A stretch of 64,000 nt of DNA, taken from positions 35,083 through 99,082 of the forward strand of contig NZ_JAQMWQ010000022.1 of assembly GCF_030403775.1 (NCBI RefSeq). Direction: 5' to 3'. Below are positions 33,511 through 42,375 of the stretch, one piece after another. The number at the start of each line of letters is the position of its first letter. The first letter of the stretch is position 1. This DNA comes from Paenibacillus sp. BSR1-1 (GTDB taxonomy: Bacteria; Bacillota; Bacilli; Bacillales; Cytobacillaceae). Position numbers and translations under genes: made by a program. The notes under the pieces were generated by a model, which did no database searches, was not told the DNA's origin, and worked only from the letters and a program-made list of their open reading frames with translations.

Positions 33511-34770
33511 TTATGCGACTTGTTTTTCGTGTTGTACTTTGTCGTGGTCTTTGAGTTTATAACCTTCCCACCTAGAAATAACAATGGCAGCAAGTGAGTT
33601 ACCAACAATGTTTACACATGTACGTGCCATGTCTAGCAGCCTGTCTACGCCTAGAATAAACGCCAAGCCCTCTACAGGAACACCAACACTTCCTAACGTT
33701 GAAAGCAGAACGACAATCGAAACACCTGGAACACCTGCAATCCCTTTAGAGGTAATCATTAAAATAAGAACTAATGTGATCTGGGCGCCTATGCTCATAT
33801 GAATGCCATACATTTGAGCAATAAACAACGCGGCAATCGCTTGATACAATGTAGAGCCATCAAGATTAAAGGAATAACCAGTCGGGATGACAAAAGATGT
33901 AATCCCTTTTGGACAGCCGATCCGCTCCATTTTTTCCATAATTTTAGGAAGAACGGTTTCCGAACTCGCGGTCGAATAGCCGAGAATTAATTCGTCTTTC
34001 AAATAAGCTAATAATTTGAAAATGTTATAGCCTGCGATTTTCGCCACAATACCTAGAACCACGATCGTAAAGAAGGCCATCGCACCATAAACGGTAAAGA
34101 CTAGTTTGCCAAGCGGAATAAGTGATTCTAAACCGAATTTTGAAACCGTAACACCGATTAAAGCAAACACCCCTAATGGAGCAAGCTTCATAATCTGATT
34201 GGTTACATAGAACATGGCATCTGCGGTGCCTCTAAAAAACTCAATAATCGGTTTGCCTTTTTCACCAATTGCTGCAACACCAATACCAAACATAACGGAG
34301 AAGAAAATAATCGCCAGCATATCTCCATTTGCAAAAGCCTGAACCACATTGGTCGGTACGATATTTACAAAAGTATCAATATGAGAGTGGGACTCCGTTG
34401 CTTTTTCCGTTGTAACATAGGAACTGATATCTGATTTAACAAGTTGTGAACGATCCACACCTGAACCTGGGTGGAAAACATTCGCTACTAACAAACCAAC
34501 AACAATCGCAATTGTTGTAATGATTTCAAAATAAAGAAGTGTTTTACCGCCGAGCTTTCCTAACGATTTCATATCGCCAGTACCGGCTACACCCACAACA
34601 AGGCAGGAAATGACAATCGGAACCACGATCATTTTAATTAATCGTAAAAAGATGGTTCCAATCGGCTGTAAAAATTGCTCTATATGTGGATTGCCATAAA
34701 AAATGGCTCCCACTGTAATACCAAGGACTAAACCAATAAAAATTTGCCATGCTAAACTAATTTTTTTCAT
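33511..34770 (-). CDS. Dicarboxylate/amino acid:cation symporter (GltP/GltT-like)
   Basis: A 419-residue DAACS-family secondary transporter with about eight membrane helices and two re-entrant loops. Signatures: FLRLIKMIVVPIVISCLV, the serine-rich hairpin LGYSTASSETVLPKIM, SFVIPTGYSFNLDGSTLY and ILGVDRLLDMARTCVNI near the C-terminus, which carries the substrate Asp. It takes up glutamate/aspartate or C4-dicarboxylates with protons or sodium. ATG 34770 is chosen because the conserved N-terminus MKKISLAWQIF begins there after GGGAGAGAAG. It is divergent from a GlnK/GlnL-like two-component system and carries a cre-like site upstream. Confidence 0.92.
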   Translation of the reverse strand: MKKISLAWQIFIGLVLGITVGAIFYGNPHIEQFLQPIGTIFLRLIKMIVVPIVISCLVVGVAGTGDMKSLGKLGGKTLLYFEIITTIAIVVGLLVANVFHPGSGVDRSQLVKSDISSYVTTEKATESHSHIDTFVNIVPTNVVQAFANGDMLAIIFFSVMFGIGVAAIGEKGKPIIEFFRGTADAMFYVTNQIMKLAPLGVFALIGVTVSKFGLESLIPLGKLVFTVYGAMAFFTIVVLGIVAKIAGYNIFKLLAYLKDELILGYSTASSETVLPKIMEKMERIGCPKGITSFVIPTGYSFNLDGSTLYQAIAALFIAQMYGIHMSIGAQITLVLILMITSKGIAGVPGVSIVVLLSTLGSVGVPVEGLAFILGVDRLLDMARTCVNIVGNSLAAIVISRWEGYKLKDHDKVQHEKQVA

Positions 34771-34804
34771 TCGCTTCTCTCCCATCGATAAGTTTTTTGA
34801 TACT

Positions 34805-34837
34805 ATTATAGTAGAAAGTATTATGCAAACGATTTCA
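34805..34837 (-). promoter_or_regulatory. Symporter promoter region with cre-like site
   Basis: On the minus strand a -10 TATAAT (34810-34805) is seen. The near-palindromic ATGCAAACGATTTCA (34823-34837) fits the cre consensus and covers the expected -35 zone; the -35 itself is poor, suggesting an activator, perhaps the neighbouring GlnL-like regulator. Catabolite control is inferred. Confidence 0.5.
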
Positions 34838-34930
34838 CTATTAACATTAACGTACAACCTACGATAAACTACAAAAAACTACAAAGTTGAATAAATAATT
34901 TTTATAATTAACAAAATTTTTCAACTATAG

Positions 34931-36205
34931 ATGGGGGATAATGGTATTCGCGATAAATTATTAGCGTATTTATTTATGATCATTGCTGTGCCCATTACCG
35001 GCGAATTAAAGTATTACCCAATAAGCGGTGCTGATTTAAGATTCAGCATGAGTACAACTGTTTTCTTCTTTATATTGTTATGGTCACGTAAGATCCATCC
35101 TGTTTTGGCCGGCTTTTTAACAGGAAGTGCCGTTGTTTGTTTTCGGATCATTCTGGACAAGGTTGAAGTTGGCTCATTCCATTTCCCTAACCATTTTCCC
35201 GTGTTTTTTTATTACATGGTGTACGGCCTGTTTTTTCATATTTTTAAAGTGAAAAAATTGTATCACCGGCCGCTGCTCATTGGTCTGCTTGGAATGGTGC
35301 TTGAAATCATGGGTAATTTTACTGAAATGACCATTCGTCATTTTACAACCGATATGAAAATGACAAACTCGAGCTTCTTCATTATTGTGGGGGTTGCGAT
35401 CATCCGCAGTTTCTTTGTGCTCGGTTTTTTCAATACGATCTTAGTACGTGAAACAAGGCTGGCTGAAGAGCAGCAACGGAAGCGGACCGAAGAGGTTTTA
35501 CTATTAGTCTCAAATTTATATGTAGAAATGTTTCAATTGGAAAAATCAGCGAAAAATGCGGAGAAGTTAACCAGCGCCTGCTACTCCATTTATCGTGATT
35601 TAAAAGCTCTAAACATTCCAAATCAAGCGCAGGAGATGCTGAAAATCGCAGGGGAATTACATGAAATTAAAAAAGATAATCAACGCATATATGCCGGTTT
35701 GTCCAAATTAATGGCCAAAGAAAAGCTAGATGACTTTATGAACATTCGGGAAATCATTTCTGTTGCAACCATCTCAAATAATAATTATAGTGAGTTGCTA
35801 GAGAAAACGATTGATTTTCAGGTGATAATTCACAATGAACATCCCAAGTACCATACCTTTATCCTCCTTTCCCTAATCAATAATCTTCTCGCCAATGCTG
35901 TAGAAGCCATCCATCAGGCGGGGGAGATTGTGGTAACAGTTGAAAGGATTCAAGACCTCGTCAAAATAACGATAAAGGATAATGGAAGAGGGATTTCTGA
36001 AAAAAACAAAGTGTATATTTTTGAACCAGGCTTTACAACGAAATATGATCAAGCCGGAATTGCTTCAAATGGAATCGGTTTATCCTACACAAAAAATGTC
36101 ATCGAAAATCTCGACGGTAAAATTCACCTGATTGAGTCTTCAAAAGAAAAGGGTACAACCTTTGAAATTCTAATTCCAGTTGAAAATTTAATAAAAAAGG
36201 AGTGA
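34931..36205 (+). CDS. GlnK-like (YcbA-type) sensor histidine kinase
   Basis: A 424-residue membrane kinase. About six hydrophobic segments lie in residues 8-175, then a cytoplasmic coiled helix with probable phosphoacceptor H244 in GELHEIKKDNQRI. The HATPase domain has N-box INNLLANAVEAI, DNGRGISE and SNGIGLSYTKNVI. It resembles the B. subtilis GlnK/YcbA sensor that governs glutamine use with GlnL. The first ATG (34931) overlaps a GGGGGAT that looks like a ribosome binding site, so the true start may be a non-ATG codon slightly downstream. Next gene begins 5 bp after its stop. Confidence 0.82.
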   Translation: MGDNGIRDKLLAYLFMIIAVPITGELKYYPISGADLRFSMSTTVFFFILLWSRKIHPVLAGFLTGSAVVCFRIILDKVEVGSFHFPNHFPVFFYYMVYGLFFHIFKVKKLYHRPLLIGLLGMVLEIMGNFTEMTIRHFTTDMKMTNSSFFIIVGVAIIRSFFVLGFFNTILVRETRLAEEQQRKRTEEVLLLVSNLYVEMFQLEKSAKNAEKLTSACYSIYRDLKALNIPNQAQEMLKIAGELHEIKKDNQRIYAGLSKLMAKEKLDDFMNIREIISVATISNNNYSELLEKTIDFQVIIHNEHPKYHTFILLSLINNLLANAVEAIHQAGEIVVTVERIQDLVKITIKDNGRGISEKNKVYIFEPGFTTKYDQAGIASNGIGLSYTKNVIENLDGKIHLIESSKEKGTTFEILIPVENLIKKE

Positions 36206-36210
36206 TTACC

Positions 36211-37167
36211 GTGAATTTTTTTATAATCGATGATACTGCCACTATCAGAGGGATGCTCTCTAATATTATTGAAGAAGAAGGATTGGGCTCTGTGGTCGGG
36301 GAGGCAGCGGACGGGGATGACGTGGATGCTGATCACCTCGCCATGCTGGATGTCGATATCCTCATGATTGATCTGCTCATGCCCGTCAGGGACGGGATTG
36401 AGACGGTGAGAGAAATCGCGCCCTCCTTTCATGGAAAAATCATTATGATCTCTCAAGTCGAAACAAAGGATATGATTAGCGAAGCGTATTCCTTGGGTGT
36501 CGACCATTATATTACAAAGCCGATTAACCGGCTTGAGGTGGTAAGTGTCATTAAGAAAGTAAGTGAATACTTGGTGTTGGAAAAATCACTTCATAACATT
36601 CAAGAATCATTAAGCTTTTTAACGAAACCCAATAGAAACAATCTTTCTTTTGATAACACTCGTCAGGAAAAACAACCTTCGTTTATTTCCGCTGCTAAAA
36701 GTATCCTTCTTGAACTTGGAATCGTAGGTAAGAGCGGGGAAAAGGATCTTTTAGAACTTTTACCAATCTTGCACGAATGGGACACGGAAGGAAATCGGGA
36801 CATTCCGCCTTTAAAAGAGCTATATGAGCAGGCGGCCAAAAAGCGGCTCGGTTCATCCATTACACCTGAGGCAGTAAGAAAAGAAGGTAAAGCTGTGGAA
36901 CAAAGGATTCGCCGAACCCTCCAACAGGTTCTCGAGCATCTTGCCTCACTGGGTTTAACCGATTTTGCCAACCCTACCTTTGAGTACTATTCATCCAAAT
37001 TGTTTGACTATACCCAAGTACGAATGAAAATGCTCGAACTCGAAGGGAAAAACCAAACCGCATCCACCCGAATTGACATCAAAAAATTCTTCCATGCTTT
37101 ACTGATGGAGACGAAGGTTAGGATGAGACGGGGAGACCACGGGGACAGTTCTCGCGGCTTTTTTTGA
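36211..37167 (+). CDS. GlnL-like (YcbB-type) response regulator with repeat-encoded tail
   Basis: A 318-residue regulator. The receiver (residues 1-120) has DD7-8, phosphoacceptor D54 in MIDLLMPVRDG and Lys in ITKPINR. A YcbB-type output domain covers about 150-305 (EQRIRRTLQQVLEHLASLG, FDYTQVRMKMLEL). The whole protein is colinear with B. subtilis GlnL. GTG 36211 after AAGGAGTGA is preferred to GTG 36202, which lies in that site. The final eleven codons (GDHGDSSRGFF) come from a dispersed-repeat copy and replace the usual C-terminal residues. Likely controls the divergent symporter or glutaminase genes; inferred. Confidence 0.88.
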   Translation: MNFFIIDDTATIRGMLSNIIEEEGLGSVVGEAADGDDVDADHLAMLDVDILMIDLLMPVRDGIETVREIAPSFHGKIIMISQVETKDMISEAYSLGVDHYITKPINRLEVVSVIKKVSEYLVLEKSLHNIQESLSFLTKPNRNNLSFDNTRQEKQPSFISAAKSILLELGIVGKSGEKDLLELLPILHEWDTEGNRDIPPLKELYEQAAKKRLGSSITPEAVRKEGKAVEQRIRRTLQQVLEHLASLGLTDFANPTFEYYSSKLFDYTQVRMKMLELEGKNQTASTRIDIKKFFHALLMETKVRMRRGDHGDSSRGFF

Positions 37168-37183
37168 AGCAAGAGAACCGTCC
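37141..37183. repeat. Inverted copy of the dispersed element overlapping the regulator stop
   Basis: GGACAGTTCTC (37143-37153) pairs with GAGAACCGTCC (37173-37183) with one wobble; the loop contains the T run and the stop codon. It thus encodes the tail of the upstream regulator and forms a hairpin at its mRNA end. Confidence 0.7.
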
Positions 37184-37293
37184 ATTTGGTTTTCTCATCA
37201 TAGATCCACATCATTTAAAATACACGATGTTAAGTAATGTTGAACATCTTGTTCCTTATGTATTACATGAAGCGGTGTAAGAGTGATAAACAA

Positions 37294-37335
37294 AAAGAGT
37301 CTTAGCTAGTAATTAGCTAAGACTCTTTTTTATTC
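37294..37335 (+). terminator. Strong terminator
   Basis: The perfect 15-bp arms AAAGAGTCTTAGCTA (37294-37308) and TAGCTAAGACTCTTT (37314-37328) are followed by TTTTTA. It ends the two-component operon. Confidence 0.92.
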
Positions 37336-37419
37336 GACGTATTGTATAGGTAGTTCATTCATACTTTTTCCTATTCTGGGGATATTATTCTATGACGTAT
37401 ATAATAGGAGGTTGCTTTA

Positions 37420-38424
37420 GTGGAAGAGAAAACAAATATCAATTTAACTTCTGCGGAAATGTCTGGTTTATGGACTCAATACATAGGCGATACATTAGCT
37501 GTTTGTGTGAATAGCTATTTCTTAGAAAAAGTAGAAGATGAAGAAATACGTCCTATTATTAAATGGACACTCGATACAGCAAAAGAGAATGTTTCCATCA
37601 TGCAGGAACTGTTTCAAAAAGAGAATTTCCCGATACCTATTGGATTTACGGAAGAAGATGTCAATACAAAAGCCCCAAGACTTTTTACAGATACTTTTTT
37701 CTTAAATTATTTAAGTCAAATGGCTGTATCTGCAATGACAGCCGGCAGTGCAGGACTAACAGTTGCGACACGTCCAGATGTTGTTACTTTTCATAAACGT
37801 ATATTGAATAAAGGGGTTGAATTGCGGGACAGAACACGTGATTTAATGCTAAAACAAGGGGTTTATGTAAAACCTCCTTATATACCTATTCCTGATAAGG
37901 TCGATTTTATAGAAAAACAAACTTATTTAACTGGTTTTTTTGGGAAAAAGAGGTCTATTAATTCACTGGAAATCACTCATTTATACTTAAACACTCTAAT
38001 AAATGCTATCGGTAAAGAAATAGTAACGGGCTTTGGCCAGACTGCTCAAAACGAAGATGTAAAACAGTATTTTTTAAGAGGGAAAGAACTTGCCCAAAAA
38101 TATGTAGATACATTTAGCCATTTTTTAACCAAAGAGGATCTGCCTGCACCTATAAGTTCAGGTTCGACTGTTTTAGATACAACCGCAAGTGTTTTTTCAG
38201 ATAAACTAATGATGTTTCATGTTACAACTATGGTTGCAACAGGAATTGGATATTATGGAATGGCATTAGCAGCAAGTCCAAGAAAAGATTTAGGACTTAA
38301 ATATATATCAATAATTCCAGAAGTCGCACTGTATGTCGAAGATGGAGCCAATATTATGATTAAACACGGCTGGATGGAGGAACCTCCACAAGCAGTTGAT
38401 CATGATCAATTGATACAGCAATGA
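37420..38424 (+). CDS. DUF3231 family protein
   Basis: A 334-residue protein made of two similar helical halves (about 8-165 and 180-325). Each begins with a T(S/N)xE(M/I)xxL(W/Y) motif (LTSAEMSGLWTQYIGD; NSLEITHLYLNTLINAI), a DUF3231 hallmark. The halves look like ferritin-like four-helix bundles, related to CotF-type spore coat proteins; function is not established. Starts with GTG after AGGAGGT. Monocistronic between terminators. Confidence 0.85.
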   Translation: MEEKTNINLTSAEMSGLWTQYIGDTLAVCVNSYFLEKVEDEEIRPIIKWTLDTAKENVSIMQELFQKENFPIPIGFTEEDVNTKAPRLFTDTFFLNYLSQMAVSAMTAGSAGLTVATRPDVVTFHKRILNKGVELRDRTRDLMLKQGVYVKPPYIPIPDKVDFIEKQTYLTGFFGKKRSINSLEITHLYLNTLINAIGKEIVTGFGQTAQNEDVKQYFLRGKELAQKYVDTFSHFLTKEDLPAPISSGSTVLDTTASVFSDKLMMFHVTTMVATGIGYYGMALAASPRKDLGLKYISIIPEVALYVEDGANIMIKHGWMEEPPQAVDHDQLIQQ

Positions 38425-38436
38425 ATTTTAACAATC

Positions 38437-38469
38437 GGGCGCTTTTCTTTAATAAGAAGGCGTCTTTTT
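38437..38469 (+). terminator. Terminator of the DUF3231 gene
   Basis: CGCTTTTCTT (38440-38449) pairs with AAGAAGGCG (38454-38462) with one mismatch, followed by TCTTTTTG. Confidence 0.7.
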
Positions 38470-38527
38470 GCATGGACAACACATTTAAGGGATTGAGGTG
38501 TAAAAAAAGATTGTGAAGTAGGGTTGC

Positions 38528-38590
38528 GATTGTTCAATAAGAGCAATTGCTTTTATTGTTCCGCTAAAGGGGCAATTTAGTTGAACAATC
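38528..38590. repeat. Nested palindromic element, probably a dispersed intergenic repeat
   Basis: The perfect 10-bp arms GATTGTTCAA (38528-38537) and TTGAACAATC (38581-38590) enclose a 22-bp near-palindrome centred on GCAATTGC (38536-38557). The ACAATC motif recurs just outside (38431, 38610). It fills the gene-free stretch 38470-38762 and looks like a mobile or structural RNA-type repeat. Confidence 0.5.
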
Positions 38591-38762
38591 ATCATTAGCT
38601 TTTTTCGGACAATCGGGGTAAATTTCAGTTCTTCAAATAATAAGATTATTAGAAGAAGGAAAGCTGTGTAATTAGTGATGTAAATTTATGTCTTTTATGT
38701 AATAATTATATTTTGTAGAAATATAAATTTACAATTCATACGTAGTGAAAGTGGGAATCATA

Positions 38763-39203
38763 ATGGCAACAGGAACACATACAGTAGAAATTCCAGTAGA
38801 TGTACAAGCAGTTTGGGATTATGTTAGTGATCTTGAAAAATGGGCAACGACAGTACCAGCCTATAAAGAACATGAAATTATTAATGACAAGCAATCTATT
38901 TGGACATTTGAAGGTAGTGTGAAAGGTATTAAAAAAACAATACAAGCGAAGGTAGATATTACCGAATGGAATGAACCTTCAAATATTAAGTTTGTGCTAA
39001 AAGGTTTATCAGATAATTTTACAGGAAGCGGTCACTTTACTTCAGAAGATGTTAATGGTAAAACAACAATGACTTGTAGGGTGGAAGTCCATGCAGGCGG
39101 ACTATCGGGTGCGGTGTTAACACCAATTATTAAATGGGCTGTTCCCAAAGTGGCATCTCGTTTAACAGAATCTATCGCACGTAAAATTGCAGTATTCTCA
39201 TAG
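38763..39203 (+). CDS. SRPBCC family protein, CoxG-like
   Basis: A 146-residue START/Bet v1-fold protein. It begins GTHTVEIPVDVQAVWDYVSDLEKW, the classic first strand and helices of SRPBCC proteins. The pattern TVPAYKEHEII...GSGHFTS...VEVHAGGLSGAVLTPI is that of CoxG-like (carbon monoxide dehydrogenase subunit G) members with an amphipathic C-terminal helix. Such proteins bind hydrophobic ligands or membranes. No other cox or xanthine-dehydrogenase-type genes are near, so a CO-oxidation role is not supported. ATG 38763 is preferred over GTG 38745. Confidence 0.82.
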   Translation: MATGTHTVEIPVDVQAVWDYVSDLEKWATTVPAYKEHEIINDKQSIWTFEGSVKGIKKTIQAKVDITEWNEPSNIKFVLKGLSDNFTGSGHFTSEDVNGKTTMTCRVEVHAGGLSGAVLTPIIKWAVPKVASRLTESIARKIAVFS

Positions 39204-39304
39204 TTGACAAAGATTGAAAATCGCTTCATAAGCAAAGATTTTAACAATCTAATTAATGTACTTAAACATTAAACAAACTGGGTGCTTAAGTTCAATAAGG
39301 GGTA

Positions 39305-39326
39305 GGTTGCTGCGGCAGCCTTTTTT
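39305..39326 (+). terminator. Short terminator after the CoxG-like gene
   Basis: GGTTGC (39305-39310) and GCAGCC (39315-39320), with one wobble, are followed by six T. Confidence 0.55.
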
Positions 39327-39342
39327 GTTGCAGGGAAAGGCA

Positions 39343-39390
39343 ATGGGGACGGTTCTTGAGGCTCAAAAAAACCGCAAGAACCGTCCCCAT
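39343..39390. repeat. Full-length inverted copy of the dispersed GGGGACGGTTCT element
   Basis: This is the best-preserved copy: ATGGGGACGGTTCTTG (39343-39358) and its exact complement CAAGAACCGTCCCCAT (39375-39390) form a 16-bp perfect stem with a 16-base loop. It lies in the 800-bp gene-free stretch 39204-40009, whose only other features are two terminator hairpins. Confidence 0.85.
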
Positions 39391-39718
39391 GGTTCCCTAT
39401 CAATGCAGAAAAATCCTTTCAGTAGGCAGTTTGATTTCCACGACTGTATTTTCTTTTTCGCTTTTAAAATGCATTTCCCTTTGAAAGTTAAAAATCATGA
39501 TTAAACAATGCAGAGTAATGGGAAATATGACACTTTAGCTAAAGGTGATCATTCTTTGGGGAAATACCATTGGTTTTTTCGACAAGTTTTTTTGATAAAA
39601 GGCAATGAAATGTTTATTTATCAAGGCGTTTTGAAGATTTAATCAAACGTTTGATTAGGGAAATTACATATCGAATTTCCTCGGAAATGCTCAGTTTAAG
39701 GAAATAATGACAGTGCTG

Positions 39719-39748
39719 GATAGCCTTTTGGGGGCTATCTATTTTTTT
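39719..39748 (+). terminator. Terminator-like hairpin
   Basis: GATAGCC (39719-39725) and GGCTATC (39733-39739) are followed by TATTTTTTTC. Closely similar to the hairpin at 2954, but no gene directly precedes it. Confidence 0.7.
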
Positions 39749-40009
39749 CGAAAAATAGTTGCAAAAAGCTATGGCTACAGTCCTGTTTTCTGGCAGTGTC
39801 TTCTAGGCAATTTGCTTTAATCTTCCTCCAATCTTCCCCATGGTTGTAATGAAACCTGTTTGAAAATTCCCAATTTTTAGGTCGTTATCCCTTTTTTATG
39901 AAGAATTATGTAGAAAGCTTTAATTATACACAAAAAAAAGCTTGTCCTATAATTGGATTGAATATTATTTCAATTTTCGAAATAATCCAAATCCAAGGGG
40001 GGATCCGTA

Positions 40010-41431
40010 ATGAAAAGAAAAAATGTTATCACCGCTTTATTAGCAACGACTCTTTCTCTTACTGCCGTCAGTTCCTCTGTTTTCGCAAACCAGGTTACAC
40101 CAACAGATCAGTCTACTGTATTGGATATAAAACCGCCTGAATTTTTCATTGGTAATGGTCAAAACAAAAAGAACTTCTTTGTTAATGAGACACAATTGAA
40201 TTCAATTAAGCATTTAACAGGTTTTGAGAATACAAAAATACTGAAAGGCATACATAACGGTGCGGGCTATTGGATTGAAGTTCCAAAGAACTGGAACGGG
40301 AAGCTTGTATTGTATGCGCACGGATATCGTGGCACAGGCCAAGAGTTGACGGTTACTGAACCTTCCATCCGAAAAGAACTTCTTGAGCGCGGATATGCAT
40401 GGGCCGCTTCCAGCTATAGTACGAATGGCTATGATGTTGAATCGGGTGTAAAAGATACCCATGCTTTGAATGGATTGTTTAGGAATTTAGTAGGTAATCC
40501 TACTCGGACCTATATTATGGGTCACTCTATGGGTGGACACGTCACAGGGGTGTATGCAGAACAATATGGTGATGTGGATGGAGCACTGCCGATGTGTGGT
40601 GTTATGGGGGACTCAGAACTGTTTGACTTTTTTACAGATTACAGCCTTGTAGCTCAATCGCTAATTGGAATTAGTAAGGAAAATCAACAGTTTCCTGCGG
40701 ATGATCAATACTTTACTAAAACACTTTCTGAGCTCCGGCAACAATTAGGAAATGGTTTAGTCAAAGATCCTGATACAAAATCAGTTGTGTTTGATTCTTT
40801 GACCCCATTGGGAGAAAAATTGGAAAAGGTAACGGAGAATCTCTCGGGTGGAGATCGTCCATTATTCGAATACTCATTCGAAAAGATGTTTGATGATTTC
40901 CTCCTCCAGCGTATCCCAACAAACCCAGCATACGGGGAAGCAACGGGTAATGTAATTAACAATACCGACTCTGTATATCAGTTAGACAATGATCCAGCTT
41001 TGTCCGATGAGGAAAAAGCACTGAACGACAGTGTTCGTCGCATCACCAATGATCCGAATGGCCGCCACAATAATGGCTTAGCCGCCATTCCTAAAGTAAC
41101 AGGAGATTTGAAAGTTCCTACCGTTTCCCTTCATACACTCGGGGATCTTTATGTTCCGTTCTCAATGGAACAAATTTATGCAAAAAATGTTGCCGAGAAG
41201 GGAAAATCCGACTTACTCGTTAGCCGTGCAATTCGAGGTATCGGCCACTGTGAATTTACCAATAAAGAACAAATTAGTGCCTTTGATGCTCTCGTAGATT
41301 GGGCGGAAAATGGCAAAAAACCTGATGGCGATAATGTCCTAGATCCTGCCGTCGTAGCTGATCCACGCTTCGGAATGCAATTTACTTCCGATCTTCGTCC
41401 TTATGATCCGCTTTTCCATGTTGGAAAATAG
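40010..41431 (+). CDS. Secreted alpha/beta hydrolase
   Basis: A 473-residue protein with a Sec signal peptide (MKRKNVITALLATTLSLTAV then SSSVFA, cleavage near residue 27). An alpha/beta-hydrolase fold follows: oxyanion strand LVLYAHGYRG, nucleophile elbow MGHSMGGHVTGVYA with the catalytic Ser, a probable acid in TLGDLYVPF and His in GIGHCEF. It likely acts outside the cell on esters or lipids; substrate unknown. It has AAGGGGGG before ATG. Monocistronic; a half-copy of the dispersed repeat follows the stop. Confidence 0.85.
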   Translation: MKRKNVITALLATTLSLTAVSSSVFANQVTPTDQSTVLDIKPPEFFIGNGQNKKNFFVNETQLNSIKHLTGFENTKILKGIHNGAGYWIEVPKNWNGKLVLYAHGYRGTGQELTVTEPSIRKELLERGYAWAASSYSTNGYDVESGVKDTHALNGLFRNLVGNPTRTYIMGHSMGGHVTGVYAEQYGDVDGALPMCGVMGDSELFDFFTDYSLVAQSLIGISKENQQFPADDQYFTKTLSELRQQLGNGLVKDPDTKSVVFDSLTPLGEKLEKVTENLSGGDRPLFEYSFEKMFDDFLLQRIPTNPAYGEATGNVINNTDSVYQLDNDPALSDEEKALNDSVRRITNDPNGRHNNGLAAIPKVTGDLKVPTVSLHTLGDLYVPFSMEQIYAKNVAEKGKSDLLVSRAIRGIGHCEFTNKEQISAFDALVDWAENGKKPDGDNVLDPAVVADPRFGMQFTSDLRPYDPLFHVGK

Positions 41432-41442
41432 AAAGAGATCCT

Positions 41443-41470
41443 TGGGGACGGTTCTTTTGAGCCGTCCTTT
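41443..41470. repeat. Dispersed-element copy after the hydrolase gene
   Basis: TGGGGACGGTTCTTTTGAGC continues into CGTCCTTTTGG, so a short imperfect hairpin GGACGG..CCGTCC with a T-rich tail forms. It may serve as terminator. Confidence 0.6.
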
Positions 41471-41537
41471 TGGGGTTAAGTTAAATAAGAACAACTCATA
41501 GAATGACCTGAGTGTCTCTTTTTTTTGATCTCTCCAA

Positions 41538-42287
41538 CTATTCCTCATAAATCATTTTCCGCGTCATTCCACCATCAATTACAAGGTTAATCCCTGTTAC
41601 AAAGTCATTCTCTTTTGCGGTTAAATATAGACAGGCTCGTGCAATATCCTCTGGTTTGCCTACACGCTTTGAAAAATGCTGTTCGTGATCCAGTTTACTT
41701 AACTTTGAATAATCGCCTGTTTCTATCCAGCCAGGGGAAATCGCATTTACTGTAATCCTGTCATCACTGAAGGAGGCAGCGAGGGCATGGGTAATGGCAA
41801 GGATTCCACCTTTAGTGGCAGCGTAAGATTCTGAGTTGGGTTCTGACATGATCGCTCTTGTGGAGGCAATATTGACAATCGATCCGCCATCCTGGTTATG
41901 CCGCATATATTTGGCTGCTTCCCGTGATGCCAAGAAAACACTTCTCAAATTGGTATGGATGACATCATCCCATTCTTCAATCGAAGTTTCATAAGGGGAC
42001 TTGAATAATGCTTTACCTGCATTATTGATTAAAATATCAATCTGGCCATAGGTTTGAGTTGCTGTTTCCATTAACCGAATAATATCTGCTTCTATTCTTA
42101 CATCTGTATGGACGAATATCGCTTCGCCGCCGCTTTCCTTGATCACCGCTACTGTATTAGCCCCAGCTATATCATCAACATCAGCCAAGATGACATTGGC
42201 GCCTTTTTCGGCATATTGTAGGCAAATTCCTTTACCGATTCCATTCCCTGCACCTGTGATGACTATCGTTTTATTAGAGAAATCCAT
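41538..42287 (-). CDS. SDR family NAD(P)-dependent oxidoreductase
   Basis: A 249-residue classical short-chain dehydrogenase. Cofactor loop TGAGNGIGKGICLQYA, acidic residue in ILADVDD favouring NAD, NNAG at about residue 88, catalytic Ser in IASTRA and YAATKGG (Tyr/Lys). C-terminal block ITGINLVIDGGM-like (FVTGINLVIDGGM). Closest in pattern to glucose/3-oxoacyl-type reductases of unknown substrate. GGTGG precedes the ATG. Monocistronic. Confidence 0.88.
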   Translation of the reverse strand: MDFSNKTIVITGAGNGIGKGICLQYAEKGANVILADVDDIAGANTVAVIKESGGEAIFVHTDVRIEADIIRLMETATQTYGQIDILINNAGKALFKSPYETSIEEWDDVIHTNLRSVFLASREAAKYMRHNQDGGSIVNIASTRAIMSEPNSESYAATKGGILAITHALAASFSDDRITVNAISPGWIETGDYSKLSKLDHEQHFSKRVGKPEDIARACLYLTAKENDFVTGINLVIDGGMTRKMIYEE

Positions 42288-42375
42288 TATTTTTCCACCT
42301 TTCTTTACATAAGTTTAAGATAACACAAAAAAGAGGGTGGGCCATAGTTGGGCCGTAGGGAAGAAGGGATCATGT

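Noticed and set aside
38763..39203. Carbon monoxide dehydrogenase subunit with a CO-oxidation role
   Set aside because: No coxL, coxM, coxS or molybdopterin genes nearby; only the SRPBCC fold is supported.
39256..39504. 82-codon ORF
   Set aside because: Runs through the palindromic dispersed repeat at 39343-39390, has no ribosome binding site and no recognisable protein character.
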